64,000 nucleotides of DNA from Roseovarius atlanticus (GTDB lineage Bacteria; Pseudomonadota; Alphaproteobacteria; Rhodobacterales; Rhodobacteraceae). Made by a program: the position numbers and the translations under genes. The stretch is from NCBI RefSeq assembly GCF_001441615.1, contig NZ_LAXJ01000025.1, positions 16,488 through 80,487 on the forward strand, given 5' to 3'. The notes below the pieces were generated by a model that was given only the letters and a program-made list of their open reading frames with translations, searched no databases and had not been told where the DNA came from. Of this stretch, positions 33,412 through 41,565 are shown piece after piece. Numbering within the stretch: the first letter of the stretch is position 1; each line of letters starts with the position of its first letter.

Positions 33412-34989
33412 CTACCGGGCGAAACGGGTCAGGTCACCCGGCGGCGCCTGACCGGAATAGACGGCCCGGTCCAGCTCCGCCAGCCGGGCGCGGTATGTCT
33501 CGGCGCCCGGCCCCGCTCGCGCCAGGGCCACCAACGCCTGCCGCATCTCGCCCGTCCGCCCGGCCCGCGCCGCCCGGCGCAGCGCACGTCGCCGAGGGTC
33601 CAGCGCAGGCACCCAATCCGATACTTGCGGCCTCCCCGACCACGCCCGGCCCTTCAGCCCAAGCAACAGCGCCGCAGCGAAAACCGCCAGCGCCGCGCCC
33701 AGCGCCGGAAATCCCGGCAACACCGCCTCGGTCACGACCGGCGCGGCCGGTGCCGTGGCCGCCATCTCCGCGCGGCTCCCCGGCACCCGCGCGCCATAGG
33801 CCACCCGCTGCGCGTTGATCTCCACCGTCCGCGGCTCCCGCGCCACCGTGTCGAAATAATCAAAGCTCAGCGGCTCCACCACCGCCGAGACGTCATTGCC
33901 CGGTCGGATCGTCCAGCGCCAGAAGGCGATGGTCTTCGGCCCCTCCGGCGTCAGCTGGATCAGCCGCTTTTCCGGATGGGCAAAGATCATCCCCGAGGGC
34001 GAGGTCAGCTCCGGCATCGGCGGGATCATCTCGGGTGTCGCGCCCAGCGCCTCGATGCGGATCACCCGCAACACGCCCTCCCCCGGCGTCAGCTGGTCGG
34101 GCGCGTTCGACCACTGGTCCGAGACCTGTAACTGACGTACCGGGAACCACCAGTCGCTGCCCTCCGGCGCCGGGTCCACCTCGATCGTGATCGGCTCGGA
34201 CGCGATCTCGTACGCGAACCAGTCGTCTCCCTCGTCCGTCAGCGTCAGCTGGTGCCGGAACGCCCCGATGGTCAGGGTGCCGGGGCGCTCCGGGTACACT
34301 GCCATGCGCCGGATGAACACCTTCACCGCGCGCCCCTCCACCCGCTCTTCGCGCCAGGTGTCAGGCCCAAGCTGCGACCAGTTGAACCCCTCCAGCTCCG
34401 GCTGCACGAGCGTTTCGCGCGTGATGTAACGCCGATAGGTGCCGCGGATCGTCAACAGCACCATCTCCCGCGTGTAGGGCGTCGCCGCGCGCTCTTCCAC
34501 GCTGACCTCCAGCTTCAGCTCCCCAGGCCGCACCTCGCGCGTCTGACCGACCGCGATTTCCGGGACCATCAAAGCGAACATCCCCAGCATCCAGACGCAT
34601 ACGCCCGCTGCACGCGCACCCCGTCCCGGACGTGATCCGGGACCTCCTGCCCGCCATCGCCAGAGGCCCCGGCGCGCAGACCGGGGCGGGCCCACAAACC
34701 TATCCGTCTTCTCCGCCATTGCAGGCCGCGCCGACCAGTGCCGCCCGTACCACCCGGCCAGGCGCGCAAAGAACGCGCGCCCCACGCCTCTCCCCCACCG
34801 TCCCGGACTTGATCCGGGACCTCTCGCCCGCCACCGCCACAGGTGTCGACCGATCCACCCGGCCAACCCCGCAATACACATGCGCGCCACACTTCCTTCC
34901 CCCCGTCCCGGACCCGATCCGGGACCTCCCGCCGCCGCGCGCACCGCGCGCGCCTGCGCCAACCGCTCCGTCTGCAAGCGCCCCCTCAT
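33412..34989 (-). CDS. BatD-like membrane protein; N-terminus extended by in-frame repeats
   Basis: The recognisable part (about 390 residues) has a signal-like segment (MLGMFALMVPEIAVGQT) and beta-sandwich repeats typical of BatD (VLLTIRGTYRRYITRETLVQPELEG in parts, WREERVEGRAVKVF, RPGTLTIGAFRHQLT). A membrane segment (ALGAALAVFAAALLLGLKG) and a short cytoplasmic tail follow. It closes the MoxR/vWA operon. The ATG at 34989 overlaps the TPR stop (ATGA), as do the other genes here, giving 525 residues. The first ~130 are then an Arg/Gly/Trp-rich stretch made by palindromic repeats. The alternative start at 34590 gives 392 residues and a normal signal peptide but a weak ribosome site. Which is used is open. 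Confidence 0.72.
   Translation of the reverse strand: MRGRLQTERLAQARAVRAAAGGPGSGPGRGEGSVARMCIAGLAGWIGRHLWRWRARGPGSSPGRWGRGVGRAFFARLAGWYGRHWSARPAMAEKTDRFVGPPRSARRGLWRWRAGGPGSRPGRGARAAGVCVWMLGMFALMVPEIAVGQTREVRPGELKLEVSVEERAATPYTREMVLLTIRGTYRRYITRETLVQPELEGFNWSQLGPDTWREERVEGRAVKVFIRRMAVYPERPGTLTIGAFRHQLTLTDEGDDWFAYEIASEPITIEVDPAPEGSDWWFPVRQLQVSDQWSNAPDQLTPGEGVLRVIRIEALGATPEMIPPMPELTSPSGMIFAHPEKRLIQLTPEGPKTIAFWRWTIRPGNDVSAVVEPLSFDYFDTVAREPRTVEINAQRVAYGARVPGSRAEMAATAPAAPVVTEAVLPGFPALGAALAVFAAALLLGLKGRAWSGRPQVSDWVPALDPRRRALRRAARAGRTGEMRQALVALARAGPGAETYRARLAELDRAVYSGQAPPGDLTRFAR
34621..34929. repeat. Cluster of three REP-like palindromes inside the batD-like 5' region
   Basis: CCGTCCCGGA-N3-5-TCCGGGACCTC occurs at about 34621-34646, 34798-34823 and 34903-34929. 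It is followed twice by a GCCCGCCA-CGCCA segment and preceded by related ACCCGGCCA...GCGCGCC tracts, so larger composite units are tandemly repeated. Similar palindromes occur at 50508-50534 and 52014-52040. On the minus strand they read RGPGSxPGR in frame with the batD-like gene. Confidence 0.8.
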
Positions 34990-35660
34990 CTCGGGTCCTC
35001 CGGCTCTGGCGGTGACAGCCCCAGCTTGTCGCGCCGCTTGTACTCCTGCAAGATCCGCTCGGCCATGAACTCGCCCGGCACGTCTTCCAGCTGCAAAAGC
35101 CACCGCTCGTCGGCCACCATGAAATAGTCCTTGAACACCCGCCGCACGCCCAGCTTGCCGCGGCTCTCCAGCTCCGCCATGCCAAGAACCGCGCCGGTAT
35201 TGCTCACGCCATCCCCGGTCCCCGCCGCGCGCGCGTCGCCCTGCCCCACCTCCGCCTCCGCCGTCGGACCGCGCTTGCGCTCGGGCAGCAGGTCAAGCGC
35301 CTCGGGGTCGATGGCCAGCCCCGCGTAATAGGCCGCCACCACGTCGAAATTCGCCCGCGCCCACGGATCGCCCGCGGCAATGGCCAGATCATAGGCCTCC
35401 AACGCCCGCGCATACTCCCCCGCAAAGGCCAGCGCGTTGCCCCGGTTGTAATCCTGTCCCGCCGCCGCGAAGGCCTCCGCCGCCGCGCCGTACGCGCCTG
35501 CCCGGAACCGCGCCACGCCCTGCCAGTCCGGCGCCTCGAACACCTCCGCCGCCCAACCCGGCAAACCCACCGCCAGCAAGACACGCCCCACCGACGCCGC
35601 GCCGCCAAGAGCCCCTCCCGCCAGCAGGAACACCGCCGTGATCAGCGCCAGCCCCCTCAT
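34986..35660 (-). CDS. TPR-like protein of the MoxR/vWA operon (BatC/MxaK position)
   Basis: A 224-residue membrane-associated protein. An N-terminal membrane segment (LALITAVFLLAGGALGG) and a second hydrophobic stretch are followed by tetratricopeptide-like helices (GVARFRAGAYGAAAEAFAAA, YNRGNALAFAGEYARALEAYDLAIA, DPWARANFDVVAAYYAGL). The C-terminal charged region (YFMVADERWLLQLEDVPGEF) is not TPR. It overlaps both neighbours by four bases. The position matches mxaK/batC in related operons. Confidence 0.78.
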   Translation of the reverse strand: MRGLALITAVFLLAGGALGGAASVGRVLLAVGLPGWAAEVFEAPDWQGVARFRAGAYGAAAEAFAAAGQDYNRGNALAFAGEYARALEAYDLAIAAGDPWARANFDVVAAYYAGLAIDPEALDLLPERKRGPTAEAEVGQGDARAAGTGDGVSNTGAVLGMAELESRGKLGVRRVFKDYFMVADERWLLQLEDVPGEFMAERILQEYKRRDKLGLSPPEPEDPR

Positions 35661-36550
35661 GCGCCCTGCCTGCGGAACATCAGGAGCATCGGCAGGGCGG
35701 CCAGCAGCAAAAGGTAACGCCCCATGTCGCTCCAGAAAATCAGCGGGTACTCCTGCCGCTCCAGCCGCGCCGCCATGTCCTGCCCCAGCCAGCCCGCCAG
35801 CGCATCGGCGTCATCAAGGCCAAAGACCCGCCCGCCCCCCGCCTGCGCATGGGTCCCGAACGCCGCATCGTCGCCCATCCCCACCACCGACAGCCGCGCG
35901 CCCATCTCCGCCAGCGTTGCCGCCAGCCGCAAACTCTCCGGCCCCAGCCCCGCCCCGTCGGTAAACAGCACCACGTCCCCCGCGATGATCTCGGCCTCCT
36001 CCAGCCGCGCCACCGCCAGCGCCAACGCCCGCTCGGGCCGCGTGCCCGGATCGGGCACCAGCTCCGGCCCGATCAGCGAAAAGGTCTGCCCCAGCTGCAC
36101 GTGATCCAGCGTCATGCCGGTGGCCAAGTACGCATCCCCGCCGTAAACCACGATCCCCCCGGGCCGCGTCCCCAGGCTCGCCAACCCGAACCGCCCCAGC
36201 GCCTGCATCTGGGGCCAGCGCGCATCCTCCGTCACGCTGGCCGAGGCATCCACCAAGAACAGCACCCCGTCGAGGTTGCGGAAACTCGGCGTGTCCCGCC
36301 GCTCCACCGCCGGACCCGCCAGCGCCAGGACCGCGATCACCAGCACCGCCACACCGGCCCAAAGGCCCGACCGCCCCGCCTGCGCCTCGACCCGGCCCAG
36401 CGCCGCCATCGCCCTGATCATCCCCGGCTCCGCCGCCCGCTGCCAGTCGCCCAACCCCTGCCGCTGCGACCACAGCCACCACGCCAGCCCCGCCAGCACC
36501 GGCAGCGCCAACAGCCACAGGGGCCGCAGCAGGGTCACGTCCAGGCTCAT
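35657..36550 (-). CDS. von Willebrand factor A domain membrane protein (BatB/MxaL-like)
   Basis: A 297-residue inner-membrane protein. Two N-terminal membrane segments (LWLLALPVLAGLAWWLW; GLWAGVAVLVIAVLALAG) are followed by a periplasmic vWA domain with the metal site DASAS (DxSxS) and VVLFTDGAGLG. A C-terminal membrane segment (YLLLLAALPMLLMF) closes it. ATG 36550 overlaps the preceding vWA gene by four bases. MxaL-type proteins are linked to metal insertion into methanol dehydrogenase; here the client would be XoxF, by inference. Confidence 0.86.
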   Translation of the reverse strand: MSLDVTLLRPLWLLALPVLAGLAWWLWSQRQGLGDWQRAAEPGMIRAMAALGRVEAQAGRSGLWAGVAVLVIAVLALAGPAVERRDTPSFRNLDGVLFLVDASASVTEDARWPQMQALGRFGLASLGTRPGGIVVYGGDAYLATGMTLDHVQLGQTFSLIGPELVPDPGTRPERALALAVARLEEAEIIAGDVVLFTDGAGLGPESLRLAATLAEMGARLSVVGMGDDAAFGTHAQAGGGRVFGLDDADALAGWLGQDMAARLERQEYPLIFWSDMGRYLLLLAALPMLLMFRRQGA

Positions 36551-37512
36551 GCCGGGTCCCTCGCGATCACGAAAAGACACAACAGCGCCGCCGCCGCGGC
36601 CGGCCACGGCCAGTAGTCGCGATAGATCTCGGCGGCCAGCCCGTCGCTGTCATTCGCCTCCAGCCGGTCCAGCGCCTCGGCCACCTCTTGCAGATCCTCG
36701 GTCGTGCGCACCCGAAAGCTTTCGCCGCCCGACACCTCCGCAATCGCGCGCAATGTCCGCGCATCCACCACGCCGCGCTCGCCCTCCTCGGCGCTCTCCA
36801 GATCCTTGGGCCCCAGCGCGATCGTGTGCACTCGGACGCCCATCCGGGCGGCCAGCTCGGCCACACCCAGCGGCTTCGTCGCACCCGCGTTGTTCACCCC
36901 GTCCGACAACAGGATCACCACCTTGCTCGCCGCCGCGCTGTCGGCCATCCGCTTCAGCGCCAGTCCCAGCCCGTCCGAGATATTCGTCGCCCGCCCCGAA
37001 ATGCCGATCACCGAGGTCTCTATCTCCTGCGCCACCGCCTCGATGTCGAAGGTGAAGGGCGTCGCGTAATAGGCTTCCGATCCGAACACGATCAGCGCCA
37101 GCCGGTCGCCCCCCCGCCGCCGCGCAAATTCCGCCCCCACGGTCTGCACCGCCTCCAGCCGCGTCACCTGCCGGCCGTCCAGATCGAAATCGTCCCGCAC
37201 CATCGAGCCCGACAGATCCAGCGCAATCGCCAGGTCCCGTCCCGACACTTTCAATGCCGACACCGGCGCCAGATCCCTCGGGCCGGACAATGCCACCACC
37301 AACAGTGCCCACGCGATCCACAACGCCCCGTCGCGCAGTGGCACACCCGCCACGCCCACGCCACCACGCCGCGCCCGCGCCAGCAGGTCCTCCCCCACCC
37401 GGCGCGGCAGCACCAGCGCCCGGCCTCCCGCACTCCGCGCCGCCACGAAGCGCTGCACCAACCAAGGCAGCGGCAGCAAAAGCAGCGCCAGCGGCTGGGC
37501 CAGTTCAAACAT
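36547..37512 (-). CDS. von Willebrand factor A domain membrane protein (BatA/MxaC-like)
   Basis: A 321-residue protein with two N-terminal membrane segments (LALLLLPLPWLV; LWIAWALLVVALSG), a vWA domain with a complete metal site (LDLSGSM, Asp99-Ser101-Ser103; TNISDG; LLSDGVNN) and a final segment (PAAAAALLCLFVIA). ATG 37512 lies inside the end of the DUF4381-like gene. The layout is that of BatA and of MxaC in mxa operons. Confidence 0.88.
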   Translation of the reverse strand: MFELAQPLALLLLPLPWLVQRFVAARSAGGRALVLPRRVGEDLLARARRGGVGVAGVPLRDGALWIAWALLVVALSGPRDLAPVSALKVSGRDLAIALDLSGSMVRDDFDLDGRQVTRLEAVQTVGAEFARRRGGDRLALIVFGSEAYYATPFTFDIEAVAQEIETSVIGISGRATNISDGLGLALKRMADSAAASKVVILLSDGVNNAGATKPLGVAELAARMGVRVHTIALGPKDLESAEEGERGVVDARTLRAIAEVSGGESFRVRTTEDLQEVAEALDRLEANDSDGLAAEIYRDYWPWPAAAAALLCLFVIARDPA

Positions 37513-37867
37513 GCGCCCTGACCTCCGCCTCCACGTCGATCTGCGCGTCGGGACGGTAGAGTTTCGGGCGCAGCGCATCATAGCGCTCCGGCGCCACCTC
37601 CTTCAGCAAGTGCAGCAGGCCCACGCGCCGCGCATCCTCGGGCAAGTCCCGCAACGCCGCGATGCGCGCCTCAACCCCAGGCGTCTCCGCACCGCGCCGC
37701 CGTGTCATGGCCAGCCGCATCAGTCCCACTATCGCCAGCGCAGCACACCCCGCCAGCCCCGCCGACACCAGCACATCCGCCACGGCCTCCAACGCGCCCC
37801 CCGGTGGCAACCGGATGTCCAGCAGGCTGTCGCGCATCGCCGCCTCCGACAAGGGTTCCCCACTCAT
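37505..37867 (-). CDS. DUF4381-like small membrane protein (MxaA position)
   Basis: A 120-residue protein with one membrane segment (VLVSAGLAGCAALAIVGLMRLAM), followed by a cytoplasmic helical region (IAALRDLPEDARRVGLLHLLKEVAPERYDAL). The layout matches DUF4381 proteins that sit between DUF58 and vWA genes. It overlaps both neighbours. Role unknown; assumed to be a scaffold for the MoxR system. Confidence 0.72.
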   Translation of the reverse strand: MSGEPLSEAAMRDSLLDIRLPPGGALEAVADVLVSAGLAGCAALAIVGLMRLAMTRRRGAETPGVEARIAALRDLPEDARRVGLLHLLKEVAPERYDALRPKLYRPDAQIDVEAEVRAHV

Positions 37868-38766
37868 GCCGCGTGCTCATCGTGATAGCGGATCAACACG
37901 CGCGCAATCTCCCTCGGGTCGGCGCCCGCATCCACCACCAGCGCCTCGCGCCCCGCGATCCTCACTGCCGTCGGCACCGCGTCATTGGCCCCGATCCGCA
38001 AATTCGTCCGTCGCCCGTCGGCCAGCCGTACCGGGTAGCGTCCCGCCGGCAACGCCTCGGTGTTCGACACAAGCAGCAGCCGTATGGCGCGGCGCTGCCC
38101 CAACCCGTCCAACACCTTCACCAATTCCTCCCCCGGCGCGTCGAACCCCGAGGCGATGACGATCTCCGACCCCGACGGCGCCAGCCGTTCCAGCCGGTGC
38201 AGCGCCCGGTCCAGCGACAGCGCCCCGCCGCTCGCCCCCTTGTCCCGCGCCGCATCCTCCAGTGCCCGTGCATGGGCCTCCACCAGCCCGCCGATCACGT
38301 CCAGCATCCCCCGGATGCGGCCGCGCGGCGGCACCACGGTCACGTCGCGGTCCGTCACTGCCAAGAGCCCCACGCGCCCGCCCTGTTCGATCAGCGGCCA
38401 AGCATCCAGCACCAGCGCCTCGGCCGCGGCCACCGACAACAGCGCGCGGCGCAAGCCCCAAAGCATCTCGCTCCGCATATCCGCCACAAGGTACCGCACC
38501 CGGTCCCGTTCCGCCTGGAACTGCCGCACATGCAGCTTGCCGGTCCGCGCCGTGCTCGCCCGATCCAGGTGCCGGATATCATCGCCGGGCAGGTAATCCC
38601 GGATATCCGCCACCTCGATCCCCTGCCCCTTGACCCGCGTCGCGTGGCCACCCGGCAGCGTGGCGCATTGTTCCGCCCCGCCCGGCCCGGTCAGCGCATG
38701 GGCGCGCAGCGCAATCAGATCTCCGGCAGCAAGCCGGACCCCCGGCTGCTCCAGCGCGGCACTCAC
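37864..38766 (-). CDS. DUF58 domain protein (MxaS-like)
   Basis: A 300-residue protein with the DUF58 core: VADIRDYLPGDDIRHLDRASTARTGKLHVRQF in order, YLVADMRSEMLWG and VGLLAVTDRDV. No clear membrane segment is visible, unlike many DUF58 proteins. The start is GTG 38766 within the moxR stop (GTGA overlap). DUF58 partners of MoxR ATPases have vWA-like folds and are thought to recruit clients. Confidence 0.84.
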   Translation of the reverse strand: MSAALEQPGVRLAAGDLIALRAHALTGPGGAEQCATLPGGHATRVKGQGIEVADIRDYLPGDDIRHLDRASTARTGKLHVRQFQAERDRVRYLVADMRSEMLWGLRRALLSVAAAEALVLDAWPLIEQGGRVGLLAVTDRDVTVVPPRGRIRGMLDVIGGLVEAHARALEDAARDKGASGGALSLDRALHRLERLAPSGSEIVIASGFDAPGEELVKVLDGLGQRRAIRLLLVSNTEALPAGRYPVRLADGRRTNLRIGANDAVPTAVRIAGREALVVDAGADPREIARVLIRYHDEHAA

Positions 38767-39716
38767 AGCGGCTCCACCGCTTTGACGATCTCCGCCACCA
38801 CGTCCCGCGCGCGCCGCCCCTCGGCCATCGCGCGCCAGCTCAGCACCATCCGGTGCGCCAGCGCGTCGGGCGCCAGCGCCGCCACATCCTCGGGCAGCGC
38901 ATGGTCCCGCCCCTTCAGGAACGCCCGCGCCCGCGCCGAGGCCGCCAGCGCCAGCGTGCCGCGCGGCGACACCGCGTGCTGGATATCCCCGGCCAGCTCG
39001 CCGCCCCGCGTCGCCATCACCAGCCGCACGATATAGTCGCGCAACTCCGCTGCCAGATGCACATCCGCCACCGCCTTGCGCGCCTCCTTCAGGCTCTGCT
39101 GACTGATCGTCGCGTCCGACACCACCGCCTCGCCATGCGTCTCCGCCTCCACAAGGTTCAGGATCGCCCGCTCGGTCTCGATATCCGGCAAGTCCAGCAC
39201 CACGTGCAGCAGGAACCGGTCCAACTGCGCCTCGGGCAATGGAAAAGTGCCCTCGTGCTCGATCGGGTTCTGCGTCGCCACCACAAGGAACGGATCGGGC
39301 AGGCCATGCGTATCGCTTCCCGCCGTGACCTGCCCCTCGCCCATCGCCTCCAGCAGGGCCGACTGCACCTTGGGCGGCGCGCGGTTGATCTCGTCCACCA
39401 GGACGAGGTTGTGAAACACCGGCCCTTTGACGAACTCGAAACTGCCGTCTCCGGGCTTGTAGACCGGCGTGCCGGTCAGGTCGGCGGGCATCAGGTCGGG
39501 CGTGCACTGGATCCGCGCGAACGACCCTTCCACCGCCCGCGCCAGGCATTTCACCGCCCGCGTCTTGGCCAGCCCAGGCGCCCCTTCCACCAGCATGTGA
39601 CCCCCGGTCAACAACGCGATCGTCATCCGTTCGATCAGGCGCTCATGCCCGATCAGCCCGTTCCCCAACTGCTGCAACAAAGACGCGATATCGCGCTGGC
39701 CGGCTTCTTTCAGCAC
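38763..39716 (-). CDS. moxR: MoxR-family AAA+ ATPase
   Basis: A 317-residue AAA+ chaperone-type ATPase. Walker A is EGAPGLAKT, Walker B LVLVDEINRAPPKVQSALLEAM, sensor region ATQNPIEHEGTFPLPEAQLDRF, and the C-terminal lid includes GVSPRG-like AVSPRGTLALAASARA. GTG 39716 is preferred because it follows GGGAGG by seven bases; the upstream ATG at 39779 adds a charged leader. It is the first gene of the operon moxR-DUF58-DUF4381-vWA-vWA-TPR-batD (39716 to 33412). MoxR was named from methanol dehydrogenase maturation. Confidence 0.92.
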   Translation of the reverse strand: MLKEAGQRDIASLLQQLGNGLIGHERLIERMTIALLTGGHMLVEGAPGLAKTRAVKCLARAVEGSFARIQCTPDLMPADLTGTPVYKPGDGSFEFVKGPVFHNLVLVDEINRAPPKVQSALLEAMGEGQVTAGSDTHGLPDPFLVVATQNPIEHEGTFPLPEAQLDRFLLHVVLDLPDIETERAILNLVEAETHGEAVVSDATISQQSLKEARKAVADVHLAAELRDYIVRLVMATRGGELAGDIQHAVSPRGTLALAASARARAFLKGRDHALPEDVAALAPDALAHRMVLSWRAMAEGRRARDVVAEIVKAVEPL

Positions 39717-39854
39717 ATCCTGCCCTCCCGAAACACGGACGTTTACCAGTACCGCGCGGTCTCTCCCGCCGCGCGACACATGCCGTTAACGCTAGGCCAA
39801 GCGGCCTGTCGCCGCCTACCTAACCGAAAGTCGTAACCGCCGCCGCCCACGGTC

Positions 39855-40778
39855 CTACCGCACCGTCCGGTCCGCCGCGCAGTCGGGGTCCATCAGCGGC
39901 GCGAACCGCGCGTCGGCAAAGCTCTCCGCGCTCAGCGCGTCCAGGCGCTCGTAATTGGCGTCGATGAACTCGATGAACTCCGGCGCATTGGTCTGCGCCC
40001 CCGGCGACTGCGCCACCGCGTGCAGCATGAAGACATCGAACCGGCACAGCCCCACCGGGTTCGACCCCAGGATCGCCCGCATGAAGCCGCGCGAACTCCA
40101 CGGCATCCGGCCCATGTTCACCGGGAATTCCTGCAGTTTCGACACGAACCGCGCGTCGCGGTCGAATTTCAGCACGTCCATCCCGAAGGTGAAGGATTGG
40201 AACAACTCTTCCACCAGGATCGAGCGGTAGAATTTCCGCTCCAATGTGCCCGGCGTCGACGGCCCCGGCTGCTTGACCATGATATGCGTCACCTGCCCAA
40301 GGTGGCCAAAGAACGTCTGCGCCATCGCCGGCGACATCGCCGCATAATCGCGCCCCCGTGGCAGGCCAAGGCCAAAGGCGCTGTTCATCCAATCCACGTC
40401 CTGCGACAGCGCCCGGTTCGGCGGCCGCCCCGAATACAGGCGCAACAGAACGACCCGCCCCGCGCCGCAGCCCTGCGCCGTGGCACCCGCGAACCGCATC
40501 GGCAGCGGCTTGCCATAGACCTCGCCAATCAGCCCCCGGAACGCATTCAGCACCGCGCGCGTCTCGGCATGCGGCTTCTCGCCCACCACGCACAGCGCGG
40601 CGCCCGCCATGTCGCGCCCGTTGATCCTGACCGGGATCGCCATGTCCCGCCCGATCATCGTCGTGCGCAGCTCGTAACTCCAGCCGCGCCGCGCCATGTC
40701 CAGGTAATCCTCGCGCTGGCCCGCCTGCGCCGCCAGCCCGGCCAAGATCAGCATGAAAGCAAGTCGTATGATGCGCAT
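39855..40778 (-). CDS. Secreted protein of unknown function (possibly DUF2927)
   Basis: A 307-residue protein with a signal peptide (MRIIRLAFMLILAGLAAQAGQ). Segments include DYLDMARRGWSYELRTTMIGRD, CVVGEKPHAETRAVLNAFRGL, LVEELFQSFTFGMDVLKFD and FIEFIDANYERLDALS. VEELFQ resembles a conserved stretch of DUF2927 proteins, but I am not sure. Cysteines are few. ATG 40778 has GGGGAGGT upstream. It is transcribed towards the moxR operon with a 138-bp gap; a link to XoxF is not established. Confidence 0.68.
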   Translation of the reverse strand: MRIIRLAFMLILAGLAAQAGQREDYLDMARRGWSYELRTTMIGRDMAIPVRINGRDMAGAALCVVGEKPHAETRAVLNAFRGLIGEVYGKPLPMRFAGATAQGCGAGRVVLLRLYSGRPPNRALSQDVDWMNSAFGLGLPRGRDYAAMSPAMAQTFFGHLGQVTHIMVKQPGPSTPGTLERKFYRSILVEELFQSFTFGMDVLKFDRDARFVSKLQEFPVNMGRMPWSSRGFMRAILGSNPVGLCRFDVFMLHAVAQSPGAQTNAPEFIEFIDANYERLDALSAESFADARFAPLMDPDCAADRTVR

Positions 40779-40914
40779 GGCACCTCCCCTGAGCGGGCAA
40801 CATAGACCGGTCGCGGCAGCGTTTCCACAAATCCCGCCAATCGCGCGCCAGGGCGCGGATTTTGACAACCCGCCGCGCAAGGCCTATCCCTTTTTCACTG
40901 AAAAGGAGACAGCG

Positions 40915-41136
40915 ATGCCAGACCATTCCAAAACCGGCACGATGATCCCGGCGAACACGTTCGCGCTGACAGTCGCGGCAGACGGGACTCGCGAAATCCT
41001 GATGCCCGACGGTGATCCCCAAGACGAGATGCCCCCGGCCGTGGCCGCCCTGACGGCGGTGTTCATCCGCATGGAAACCGACCCGCATTTCATCCGCGAC
41101 CAGATCGCCTGGCTCGACGCGCGGCCCACCGCCTGA
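40915..41136 (+). CDS. Small cytoplasmic protein of unknown function
   Basis: A 73-residue protein starting MPDHSKTGTMIPANTFALT with an AAGGAG ribosome site and no signal peptide. It continues VAADGTREILMPDGDP and ends HFIRDQIAWLDARPTA. No motif is recognised. It precedes the rhodanese at 41157 by 20 bases, so the two are likely co-transcribed from the region divergent to 40778. Confidence 0.68.
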   Translation: MPDHSKTGTMIPANTFALTVAADGTREILMPDGDPQDEMPPAVAALTAVFIRMETDPHFIRDQIAWLDARPTA

Positions 41137-41156
41137 GCACCCCCAAAGGAGCTTTG

Positions 41157-41564
41157 ATGACCCAACTCAAGACCACTGCCGCCCAGATGGTCGCCGACGC
41201 CCGCGCCCGCATCGAGGAAGTCGAGACACCCGACCTCATCGCGGCGCTGGACGACCCGAACGTCGTCATCGTCGATATCCGCGACATACGCGAACGCCAG
41301 CGCAGCGGCTTCATTCCCGGCAGCGTCCACGCCCCGCGCGGGATGCTCGAATTCTGGGTCGATCCCGACAGCCCCTATCACCGCGATGTGTTCGCCCAGC
41401 CCGGCAAACGCTACGTGCTGCACTGTGCCTCCGGCTGGCGCTCGGCGCTGGCCACGGCCACGCTTCAGGACATGGGGTTTCAGGCCGCGCACCTGCGCGA
41501 AGGCTTCTCCACCTGGGCCGACCAGGGCGGCCCGGTCGAATTCCCCGAAGACAAGAAAGCCTGA
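41157..41564 (+). CDS. Rhodanese-like domain protein
   Basis: A 135-residue cytoplasmic single-domain rhodanese. IVDIRDIRERQRSGFIPGSVHAPRG leads to the active-site loop LHCASGWRSALA, whose Cys would carry persulfide sulfur. Such proteins transfer sulfane sulfur; substrate not readable. Start ATG 41157 follows AAAGGAG; TTG 41154 is too close. It ends one base before the convergent dehydrogenase at 41566, close to the DHPS operon, but a link with sulfonate metabolism is speculation. Confidence 0.87.
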   Translation: MTQLKTTAAQMVADARARIEEVETPDLIAALDDPNVVIVDIRDIRERQRSGFIPGSVHAPRGMLEFWVDPDSPYHRDVFAQPGKRYVLHCASGWRSALATATLQDMGFQAAHLREGFSTWADQGGPVEFPEDKKA

Positions 41565-41565
41565 C

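Noticed and set aside
41157..41564. Rhodanese as part of the sulfonate pathway
   Set aside because: It is on the opposite strand and single-domain rhodaneses are common; proximity alone is not enough.
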